From: Paenibacillus phytorum
GTDB taxonomy: Bacteria; Bacillota; Bacilli; Paenibacillales; NBRC-103111
Reading direction: 5' to 3'
NCBI RefSeq assembly: GCF_013141715.1
Contig: NZ_WHOA01000131.1
Location: 1-54,460 of the forward strand
Length of the DNA stretch: 54,460 nt
Shown: piece by piece, positions 48,200-54,460 of the stretch
How the letters are laid out: each line of letters opens with the position of its first letter
Numbering within the stretch: position 1 is the stretch's first letter
Notes under the pieces: generated by a model
Databases searched by the model: none
Seen by the model: only the letters and a program-made list of their open reading frames with translations
Told to the model about the DNA's origin: nothing
Position numbers and translations under genes: made by a program

Positions 48200-50875
48200 T
48201 CAAGAAATCAGCTTCGTCTGCTTCGCCTTCTCCGCAACTTTCTGGGTATAGCCGCTGAGCGGCTTTTTTAGTGCTAGAGCAATAACGTAGCAAATCGCAA
48301 TGAATAAACAGAGGAAGAACGCATCTCTAAGTACCACGGAGAGCAGCATACCACCAACCGCCTCGCGCATGATACCTACCGCATAAGTGAACGGCACGAG
48401 CGGGTTAAGCTTTTGAAAAAATGGCGATGCCGTACTAACCGGGAACGTGCCGCCGGAGCTGGAAAACTGAAGCACAAGGAAGATGATCGCAATGCCTTTG
48501 CCTATGTTCCCGAACACAGAGACCAATGTGTATGTGATGGTTATGAACACTTTGCTGATGAGAATCGCAAAAATTATGAACCAGAACTTATCCACAACAT
48601 ATGTGCCCAGGAGGTACATATCGCCGAGCGTGACGATTATGGCTTGGAGACATCCAACCGTCAGGAAGATGAGCATACGTCCAAAGTAGATATGGTGCGG
48701 CTTCAGCAAGCCGTCTGGGTTATCCACATCCACTCTCATCATCGAAACAAGCAGCATAGCGCCTACCCACAGGGATAGCGTTGTATAAAAAGGCGACATC
48801 GCCGACCCATAGTTCGGAATAGGGAAACGCCTATCCTCTTTAATCAGCACAGGATTCGCGAGGAAATCGCTTTGCTTCTGAATATCATTTTGCAGCAGTC
48901 GGAGAATTTCTTCGATACTACCCCCGCCTTCCACCTTACGGATTTGATCCGCAGCCTTGCGGACAGCCGCCTCAAATTCTGGCAGATCATTGCGCACAAG
49001 GTTAGCTGCTAAATGAACGGCACTCTCGACCTCCGGAAATTTCGTCTGGTACAGATCGGATAATTTACGGATTTCATCCTCAGCCGCTGGCAAATCATTA
49101 CGCACAAAGTCTGCTGCCTCATGCAGTTTTTGCTCGACTTTGGGTAGATCATTACGAACGAACGGCGCGGCTTCATTGATCGCGTTGGTGAACTCGTTCA
49201 TTTTGGTCTGAAGGGTCGTTGACGCTTCATGTACCTTCGCGCGGATATTCGGCAGATCCTTTTGCAGCATATCGAGCTGAGCTTGCGCGAAATGAATGCC
49301 GCTCTGCGCATCCACTAAGATCTCTTTGATGTTCGGCAGTTGAGATTGTAGTGTCTGCAGTACAGTAGCTGAGTTTTGGGCGATTGATTTCATCTGATCC
49401 AGTGCTTTGGTGATGTTAGGAACAATTTCCGAGTCATAGCGCGACAAGATATTGCCTAATGCGCTGCTCGCCTCTTTGGACAATGTGTTCAAATTATCCA
49501 CAAGGTCTTTCGCAGGCTTCTCCCCGCGCTGAATGGCCGATTGGATCTTACTTAACGTTTGAAGTTGGTTATTGAACTTGGTTTTGACACTGTTCAAACG
49601 GTCTATGGAGTCGGCAAGCGGGCCATTCGGTAAGTAAGTGTTCAAACGCGTAAGCAGGTCGACTGTTCGGTCAATGACCGCTACGCCTGTAGTAAGGCGA
49701 TCCGTGAACAGCCCTATTGCAGCCAAAGCTTTCTGCGGGTCAAGATTAGCATCCTGGAGCAAGCCAGTAAGCTGCGTTACCGCATCCGCTGTCTGCTGAA
49801 GCAATATCAAATTCTGCTTAACGACAGGGATAAGCGCTTGGAACGCCGCATCATTATTTTGTAAAAAGTTGGCCAATTGGCTTGCAAACGCACCACCTTG
49901 CGCAGCAATGGTCTCTATTTTAGGCAGAGCGTTTAACGCCGCGGTAACAATTTCATCCGCCTTGCGAGATTTATCAATCGCTGTGTTTAGAGCCTCTTCG
50001 ACCTTGCCGAAGTTCTGATCCAGTTCTGCGATACGATCAGCGGCCCGCTGGATCTCCGGCAGTTTTTCCTGAATGACCAATACCTCTTGCGCAGCTGATT
50101 CAATCTTTGGCCAACGCTCTTCAATCTTTAGAATCGTATCACCGGCCCGATCCATTTCGGGAATCCGTTTCTCGAGCTCGACGATTTTCTGCCCCTTTTC
50201 CTTGATTTCGGGCAGCTTCTGCTCGATCTCAAGCGCTTTATCACCCATAGCCGTAATCTCCGGCAAGCGCTTTTCCAACTCAAAGATTCTTGACTCCATA
50301 TTCCGAATCGTCGGAAGCTCTTTCTCCAAATCGATACCCAACGCTTTCATTCGCGTCAAAATAGACGTGCTCACCGTTTTAATAAAATTTTCGCTGATTT
50401 GCGCAGTCACACTAGAAGCACCCTTACTTGTTATTTTAGGAGCGACCGCATTAATTTTCTCATTTACCGTGTATAAAATCTCCGGCTTTTCCATCGATCC
50501 ATCCACAATACTTGTTATTTTTCGCGAAAAATCATCCGGAATAATCAAACTTGCGTAATAATCCCCTTTTTCAACACCGTCCAGAGCCTCTTGCTCGTTC
50601 ACAAACGTCCAACCCAGGGAATGATTATTTTTCAAATTATCCACAACTTCATTACCGATATTAATGGCTTTATCCTCGACAACTGCCCCCTGGTCTTTGC
50701 TTGTTACCGCAATTTTGATACCAGACGTATTGGCATAGGGATCCCACATCGCCTCTAGATTAATCCAAGCATACACGGATGGTAAAATAGCTAGTGCTAT
50801 CATAAGAAAAAGACCTGTGGGCACTTTCCACAAGTTCCTAAGATCCGTTAAATAAATACTCAAAATTTTCTTCAT
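48200..50875 (-). CDS. YhgE/Pip-family membrane protein with helical stalk repeats
   Basis: Large membrane protein of 891 aa with one N-terminal helix (LFLMIALAILPSVYAWINL), a long extracytoplasmic region and about five C-terminal helices ending TQKVAEKAKQTKL. The N-terminal WKVPTGLFLMIALAILPSVYAWINL.. DPYANTSGIKIAV region is diagnostic of YhgE/Pip (ABC-2-like, phage-receptor and type VII accessory relatives). The middle is helical with two exact repeat blocks: a 17-residue unit (xPEIxxxGxxxLxIExK) five times (DNA 50040-50290) and an 18-residue unit six times (DNA 48950-49265). ATG 50875 has GGAGG upstream; the longer form is not supported. Confidence 0.88.
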   Translation of the reverse strand: MKKILSIYLTDLRNLWKVPTGLFLMIALAILPSVYAWINLEAMWDPYANTSGIKIAVTSKDQGAVVEDKAINIGNEVVDNLKNNHSLGWTFVNEQEALDGVEKGDYYASLIIPDDFSRKITSIVDGSMEKPEILYTVNEKINAVAPKITSKGASSVTAQISENFIKTVSTSILTRMKALGIDLEKELPTIRNMESRIFELEKRLPEITAMGDKALEIEQKLPEIKEKGQKIVELEKRIPEMDRAGDTILKIEERWPKIESAAQEVLVIQEKLPEIQRAADRIAELDQNFGKVEEALNTAIDKSRKADEIVTAALNALPKIETIAAQGGAFASQLANFLQNNDAAFQALIPVVKQNLILLQQTADAVTQLTGLLQDANLDPQKALAAIGLFTDRLTTGVAVIDRTVDLLTRLNTYLPNGPLADSIDRLNSVKTKFNNQLQTLSKIQSAIQRGEKPAKDLVDNLNTLSKEASSALGNILSRYDSEIVPNITKALDQMKSIAQNSATVLQTLQSQLPNIKEILVDAQSGIHFAQAQLDMLQKDLPNIRAKVHEASTTLQTKMNEFTNAINEAAPFVRNDLPKVEQKLHEAADFVRNDLPAAEDEIRKLSDLYQTKFPEVESAVHLAANLVRNDLPEFEAAVRKAADQIRKVEGGGSIEEILRLLQNDIQKQSDFLANPVLIKEDRRFPIPNYGSAMSPFYTTLSLWVGAMLLVSMMRVDVDNPDGLLKPHHIYFGRMLIFLTVGCLQAIIVTLGDMYLLGTYVVDKFWFIIFAILISKVFITITYTLVSVFGNIGKGIAIIFLVLQFSSSGGTFPVSTASPFFQKLNPLVPFTYAVGIMREAVGGMLLSVVLRDAFFLCLFIAICYVIALALKKPLSGYTQKVAEKAKQTKLIS

Positions 50876-50906
50876 AATACCTCCACAACTTTCGACGATA
50901 TGGTTA

Positions 50907-50930
50907 ATGTTACCTTGCACCTATGTTACC
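50907..50930 (-). promoter_or_regulatory. Direct and inverted repeats upstream of YhgE
   Basis: ATGTTACC occurs at 50907-50914 and 50923-50930 (16-bp period), and TATGGT (50900-50905) pairs with ACCATA (50928-50933). It lies 32 bp upstream of the chosen start, where an operator for a TetR-type regulator would be expected. Confidence 0.45.
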
Positions 50931-51037
50931 ATACACTTATTTGCCATATTAGTGAAGACCATACTAAAGAATATCCAAAATCCCCCCTATGGAATTCATC
51001 GGAAGGAGTTCTCCTCAATGTTAGAAACCTTCATGGC

Positions 51038-51138
51038 TGTGGGTAAGTTGTCCTGTGGATATGTGTATAGATTGTCTGATTTATTATACACAGCCTGCTC
51101 TGTGGACATGTTGATACTGTGGATAACTTTGTGGATAA
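51038..51138 (+). promoter_or_regulatory. Cluster of DnaA-box-like sequences
   Basis: Seven motifs in about 100 bp. Perfect or near consensus (TTATNCACA or TGTGGATAA) matches: TGTGGGTAA 51038-51046; TGTGGATAT 51054-51062; TGTGTATAG 51062-51070; TTATACACA 51084-51092 (opposite strand); TGTGGACAT 51101-51109; TGTGGATAA 51118-51126; TGTGGATAA 51130-51138. The last two are exact and 12 bp apart. There is no dnaA, dnaN or AT-rich unwinding block beside it. The gap 50876-51550 otherwise holds the TAGGCTCG/CGAGCCTA hairpin (51306-51326) and the ArsR promoter. Confidence 0.65.
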
Positions 51139-51479
51139 GTATAATATGATCGGCATGGAGTCGTAAAAAGAGGGACAAAGAAGCGAGGTCAGAAAGCAGG
51201 TTGATAGGTGCAGGCTTGAAGAAGCGGAATTCCCGTTAGAGAGAGCTATTTTAGATCGAGAAAAGAGGGAGGGGATGTGAGTTATTATCAGAAACGTGAT
51301 TACTTTAGGCTCGGTTTTCGAGCCTATTTCAGTTAACACAAATTGAAAGCTCGGCATCCGTGCTTTCGCACATATGCTGCTTACCTACAACAACTTTAAG
51401 CTCATAAATCGGCTTCTCAGCCTTTTTCCCATACTAGCGTATGCAGCGGTACAAGCACACAGAGCTGGTTGCAAAGGTA

Positions 51480-51520
51480 TTTACTTTTACAAAAAGGCAT
51501 GCTATTCTTATTTCGATAAG
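51480..51520 (+). promoter_or_regulatory. ArsR gene promoter with operator-like palindrome
   Basis: TTTACT (51480-51485), 17 bp, extended -10 TGCTATTCT (51500-51508), and CTTAT (51507-51511) / ATAAG (51516-51520) overlapping the -10, as in autoregulated ArsR genes. Confidence 0.6.
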
Positions 51521-51550
51521 TATAGAAACAACAGAAAGGAGCAAACTACA

Positions 51551-51832
51551 ATGGTTGGTGTCAGTATGGAAGCCAAGCAAGCGGTGAAAGTTCATAAAGC
51601 GTTAGGCGAACCTACTCGCTACAAAATTTTTGAGATCCTGATCAAAGAAAGCAATTTATGCCCCGCGGAACTTGAAAACCGCTTGGAATCTGTGGCCTTA
51701 TCCACACTGTCTCATCATTTGAAACAATTAACAGACTGCGGACTGCTTGACTCCAAAAAAAAAGGAACGTTCGTATACTTCACCGTGAATTGGGAAAATG
51801 CTAAAAAATTCGTACCTTATTTGCTTGATTAA
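51551..51832 (+). CDS. ArsR-family transcriptional regulator
   Basis: Winged-helix repressor of 93 aa. HKALGEPTRYKIFEILIKESNLCPAELENRLESVALSTLSHHLKQLTDCGLLDSKKKGTFVYFTV follows the ArsR pattern with the LSHHLKQL recognition helix. One Cys (in NLCPAEL) occupies the place of the first metal ligand in ArsR, but the usual CxC is absent, so it need not sense arsenic. ATG 51551 is 9 nt after AAGGAG. It precedes the MFS gene by 131 bp on the same strand and is separated from it by operator-like repeats. Confidence 0.9.
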   Translation: MVGVSMEAKQAVKVHKALGEPTRYKIFEILIKESNLCPAELENRLESVALSTLSHHLKQLTDCGLLDSKKKGTFVYFTVNWENAKKFVPYLLD

Positions 51833-51840
51833 TTTTTTCG

Positions 51841-51941
51841 TTTTATATTTCTACATATTTAGAAATATAAAAATATCCCTTATATCTGCTGCAAATGTAT
51901 TTTTTTGATCCATATTTCAATAAATCTAGAAATATAAAAAT
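51841..51941 (+). promoter_or_regulatory. Two operator-like inverted repeats before the MFS gene
   Basis: TTTTATATTTCTA (51841-51853) / TAGAAATATAAAA (51860-51872) is a perfect 13-bp inverted repeat. A 15-bp identical TAGAAATATAAAAAT recurs at 51860-51874 and 51927-51941, and ATATTTC (51912-51918) / GAAATAT (51929-51935) forms a second repeat. They probably bind the upstream ArsR protein. Confidence 0.65.
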
Positions 51942-51963
51942 TAATATGAAAGAGGTTATCTGA

Positions 51964-53160
51964 ATGTCAAAAACATGGAAAATTTACATCTTAGCACTCC
52001 TTAGTTTTTTAGTGGGAACATCGGAGTTCATTATTGCGGGAATATTGGATAAAATATCGAACTCGATGGATATTTCATTAGTGGCTGCAGGCCAACTGAT
52101 TACCGTTTTCTCTCTCGTCTACGCGATCGGCACTCCGATCATCATGGCCTTAACCTCAGGCTGGAACCGGCGTAAGCTGCTCCTCTATGCGCTTGGTTTG
52201 TTCGTCATCGCTAATGGATTGGCCTTTGTCATGCCGGGATTCGGACTGTTCGTCAGTGCTCGAGTCTTAATGGCTCTTGGAGCCGGGGTCGTCGTTGTTA
52301 CCTCATTGAGTATCGCAGCTATGATTGCCCCTCAAGGAAGACAGGCCAGCGCGATCGCAACTGTCATCATGGGCTTCACTGCCTCCTTGATCGTCGGAGT
52401 CCCGCTGGGTAGAATGATTGCTGCTTCATACGATTGGAAAATGGTGTTTGGCGGAATCGGCGCACTCGGTCTACTAGCGATGGTCGTTATCGCCTTAACT
52501 ATTCCATCTTTACAGGGAGAGGCAGCCATACCCCTTCGTAAACAATTGGCTCTTTTGAAAAATCCAAAAATAGCTATGGCCTTGTCAGTTAGTTTCTTTT
52601 GGCTGGGTGGTTATTCAATTGCCTATACGTACATTTCACCTTATCTTGTAACGATTACCGGTATGGGTGAGAAAACGCTGAGTACTGCCTTGTTTGCATT
52701 CGGTATAGCCAGCCTTATCGGCTCCAAGCTCGGGGGCTACAGCACCGATCGTTGGGGAGTTAAGCGAACATTAACGTCGGGTATGCTGTTACATGTAATC
52801 ACGCTTATTTTGTTAACTTTGGCCGCACACTCACCCAGCGTAGTATTTCCATTGCTTATCTTGTGGTCTTTTGCCGCTTGGTCGTCAGGGCCTACACAGC
52901 AATATAATTTAGTTACACTAGCCCCAGAATCTTCAGGTATTATGCTCAGTCTGAACAGCTCGGTTATGCAGCTTGCGATGGCTGCTGGCGCCGGTGTTGG
53001 TGGTGTTGTAGTTGGACAAATATCTCTGGCGTCCGTTACTTGGATCGGAGCGATCGGCGTTGGAATTGCTACGGTCATCACAATCTTATCTTTCAGAAGA
53101 TCAAGCGTAAGAAGCAAGGCTACCTCTGAATCTTCAGTTGAGCCTTTGCAAAGAGCATAA
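51964..53160 (+). CDS. MFS transporter (drug/sugar-efflux, AraJ/YdhP type)
   Basis: Twelve-helix exporter of 398 aa. The start ILALLSFLVGTSEFIIAGILDKISNSMD has the TSEF motif of the group, followed by GWNRRKLLLYALGLFV (motif A) and RVLMALGAGVVVVTSLSIAAMIAPQGR (motif C region). GSKLGGYSTDRWGVKRT repeats motif A in the second half, and the APESSGIMLSLNSSVMQLAMAAGAGVGG helix corresponds to the NIGAFNIG helix in the remnant at 15675. The ATG follows AGAGG. It forms a cassette with the ArsR gene and is followed by a terminator. Confidence 0.92.
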   Translation: MSKTWKIYILALLSFLVGTSEFIIAGILDKISNSMDISLVAAGQLITVFSLVYAIGTPIIMALTSGWNRRKLLLYALGLFVIANGLAFVMPGFGLFVSARVLMALGAGVVVVTSLSIAAMIAPQGRQASAIATVIMGFTASLIVGVPLGRMIAASYDWKMVFGGIGALGLLAMVVIALTIPSLQGEAAIPLRKQLALLKNPKIAMALSVSFFWLGGYSIAYTYISPYLVTITGMGEKTLSTALFAFGIASLIGSKLGGYSTDRWGVKRTLTSGMLLHVITLILLTLAAHSPSVVFPLLILWSFAAWSSGPTQQYNLVTLAPESSGIMLSLNSSVMQLAMAAGAGVGGVVVGQISLASVTWIGAIGVGIATVITILSFRRSSVRSKATSESSVEPLQRA

Positions 53161-53190
53161 GAAATCTAGAGGTGGCATTGGAAAAAGACA

Positions 53191-53235
53191 AAAAAGGATA
53201 ATCCGGCTCTAATGGAGCTATGGATTATCCTTTTT
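53191..53235 (+). terminator. Bidirectional terminator between MFS and nucleoside hydrolase
   Basis: AAAAAGGATAATCC (53191-53204) / GGATTATCCTTTTT (53222-53235), 14-bp perfect arms; it overlaps the last codons of the convergent hydrolase. Confidence 0.9.
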
Positions 53236-54154
53236 CATCTGTCATGTTAGTCATAAAATTCCAATAAAACTGTCTGTAGTCCAAATCTAGCGCGATCCTA
53301 ATTGTATTCGGATGGGCGGTGGCGTTTGGTCGAAAATCGGCAATGCTTTGCCCCCTAGCGATTCCTTCTTGGGTAACTATATGAACCGGTCGTCTCATCC
53401 ACTGGAACATATGTCGATTAACAAGAGCCATCATTGGAAGTAAGTCATGCGGCGGGGCACCTTGAAGTTGGGGCATAGACGTCTTATAGAAATCGTAATA
53501 AACATCAAAAATTGGTTTGAAGAGGGGCACCTTTCCTACCCTGTTGATTGAATCACTCATATCTTGCGTCACAATAGCCTTATAGGTCACATTTAACGGA
53601 AACAGGGCAATGGGTCCGCCGCGCCTCATGACAAGATCAGCTGCGACTGGGTCCCCAGCAAAATTCGCTTCAGCCACTGGCGTAACGTTGCCTGGAACAA
53701 GAAAGGCACCACCCATGATATAATAACCCTTCACCTTTTTTATCAATTCACCATACAGCATAATTGCCATTGCAAGAGAAGTCAGTCGCCCGGTATCGAC
53801 AATGATGAGCTCGCCACCATATCGTTCGATGATGGATTTCACGATTCCAAAATTTTGCCCCTCCGAAGCAAATGGAGGAACTATCGAACCGAGCCCATGC
53901 GTCCCGTGGACTTTGGTAATATAAGTCGGAGATTCACCTGTCATTGGCCGTTCCGCCCCTTTGATAACCGGCACATCATTCAGTCCCAATAAATTGAGAA
54001 GAAAGTGTGCATTCTGGACGGCATCCTCGACTGGAACATTCCCGTAGCTGCAAACAATTCCGACAATGTTGATTGTTTTCGTAAAGCTAGCATACATAAG
54101 AGCGACAGCGTCATCGACCCCCATATCGGAGAAAAACAATACGTTAGTTGTCAT
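53225..54154 (-). CDS. Nucleoside hydrolase (IunH family)
   Basis: Cleaves the N-glycosidic bond of nucleosides in homologues (309 aa). Asp10, Asp14 and Asp15 of the Ca-binding motif are present (FFSDMGVDDA), but the usual leading Asp of DxDPGxDD is Phe8 and the Pro is Met11. The YGNVPVEDAVQNA segment supplies the conserved Asn, and PPHDLLPMMAL the His-Asp of the active site. The C-terminus has NTIRIALDLDYRQFYW. The ATG follows AAGGGGGATGCA. Function is likely intact except for the altered first position, which could change substrate or be silent. Convergent with the MFS gene. Confidence 0.85.
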   Translation of the reverse strand: MTTNVLFFSDMGVDDAVALMYASFTKTINIVGIVCSYGNVPVEDAVQNAHFLLNLLGLNDVPVIKGAERPMTGESPTYITKVHGTHGLGSIVPPFASEGQNFGIVKSIIERYGGELIIVDTGRLTSLAMAIMLYGELIKKVKGYYIMGGAFLVPGNVTPVAEANFAGDPVAADLVMRRGGPIALFPLNVTYKAIVTQDMSDSINRVGKVPLFKPIFDVYYDFYKTSMPQLQGAPPHDLLPMMALVNRHMFQWMRRPVHIVTQEGIARGQSIADFRPNATAHPNTIRIALDLDYRQFYWNFMTNMTDEKG

Positions 54155-54364
54155 TGCATCCCCCTTCGATACAGAACTCCTTATATGTTTATGAACGCGG
54201 TTAATGCAACATGCGATAAACAGCGAAGAGGTCTTGCATAAAGAATGGGATGGAAAATAACCGAATTAGCGGTCATACAGGGTCGTTATAATGAAAAGAT
54301 TATCGACCATGCCTAAACTCCCCTTAAGTAGTGGACCTTCCCCGACTTTAGTACAGCTTCCATA

Positions 54365-54376
54365 ACCGTCGACGGT
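54365..54376 (+). promoter_or_regulatory. 12-bp perfect palindrome upstream of an off-window gene
   Basis: ACCGTCGACGGT lies about 85 bp before the window end, where GAGAGGAGAC (54451-54460) looks like a ribosome site for a plus-strand gene starting just outside. TTACAATAAAG follows near 54401. No other feature is visible in 54155-54460. Confidence 0.45.
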
Positions 54377-54460
54377 CTGTTTTCGTAGAAATTCAAAGAA
54401 GTTACAATAAAGACATAAGAACGAAGCAGACATACAACATGCTTACATTTGAGAGGAGAC

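Noticed and set aside
49000..50560. Plus-strand ORF rich in Ser/Phe across the yhgE coding region
   Set aside because: It is the antisense shadow of the repeat-bearing YhgE stalk.
51038..51138. A chromosomal replication origin
   Set aside because: DnaA boxes are present, but dnaA, dnaN, rpmH and a clear AT-rich unwinding block are not, so only a box cluster is claimed.
51374..51550. 59-codon N-terminal extension of the ArsR gene
   Set aside because: The promoter and operator lie inside it; ATG 51551 has the ribosome site and gives a normal-length ArsR protein.

Overview
The window looks like chromosome of a spore-former of the Paenibacillaceae (Paenibacillus or close kin). The evidence is strong AGGAGG-type ribosome sites, frequent TTG/GTG starts, an SLH surface protein, YesM/YesN-type regulators beside a sugar ABC operon, two OmpR-type two-component systems, YhgE/Pip, a DbpA/YxiN helicase and a secreted protein with Paenibacillus-style C-terminal repeats. 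There are no rRNA or tRNA genes, no insertion sequences, no CRISPR array and no phage block that I can support. The species cannot be fixed from the sequence alone.

Layout. 0-3.4 kb: an ECF transporter (an ATPase-EcfT fusion plus a second ATPase) diverging from bioY, with a BirA-type operator between them, predicted to be a biotin importer under biotin control. 3.5-6.3 kb: an SLH-anchored protein and a beta-propeller lipoprotein. 6.3-6.8 kb: tandem repeats. 6.9-9.8 kb: a Cache/PAS histidine kinase and its regulator. 10-12.3 kb: MarR, a short-chain dehydrogenase, YrdB and a Rieske protein. 12.4-15.6 kb: an unknown secreted protein followed by an OmpR/EnvZ-type pair. 15.7-16.7 kb: HxlR beside the remnant of its likely MFS partner, and a 52-residue small protein. 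16.9-19.7 kb: ThuA, AraC and an SplB-like radical SAM protein. 20.3-22.6 kb: an alkylation-repair locus (ogt and adaA divergent from alkA). 22.8-28.4 kb: DedA, a Bcr/CflA exporter and a 1190-residue secreted multidomain protein. 29-35.8 kb: a YesMN pair with a carbohydrate ABC importer. 36.3-37.8 kb: dbpA. 37.9-39.9 kb: an AT-rich run of four small genes. 40-45.2 kb: a serine hydrolase, a P-loop kinase-like protein, a LacI regulator, a probably eroded endonuclease-like protein and an ArsR-headed two-domain regulator. 45.5-47.3 kb: a translationally coupled PAP2 phosphatase and a MGDG/UgtP-type glycosyltransferase. 47.5-50.9 kb: a membrane-anchored TIMP-like protein and YhgE/Pip. 51-53.2 kb: a dense cluster of DnaA-box-like sites, then an ArsR-MFS cassette. 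53.2-54.2 kb: a nucleoside hydrolase. The last 10 bases are a ribosome site for a gene beyond the window.

Most unusual is the non-coding DNA. Short palindromes cluster between genes. One family (GTTGTA..TACAAC) occurs in three separate intergenic clusters about 8-16 kb apart, a second (CTKTARCGAT..) in two, a third (ATTGGA..TCCAAT) as a single cluster, and a 115-bp tandem duplication lies at 6.35-6.56 kb. Other items worth attention are seven DnaA-box-like motifs in about 100 bp far from any dnaA gene, exact 17- and 18-residue helical repeats in the YhgE stalk, and the EcfA-EcfT fusion with its BirA operator. No gene set stands out as a clear new defence or biosynthetic system.
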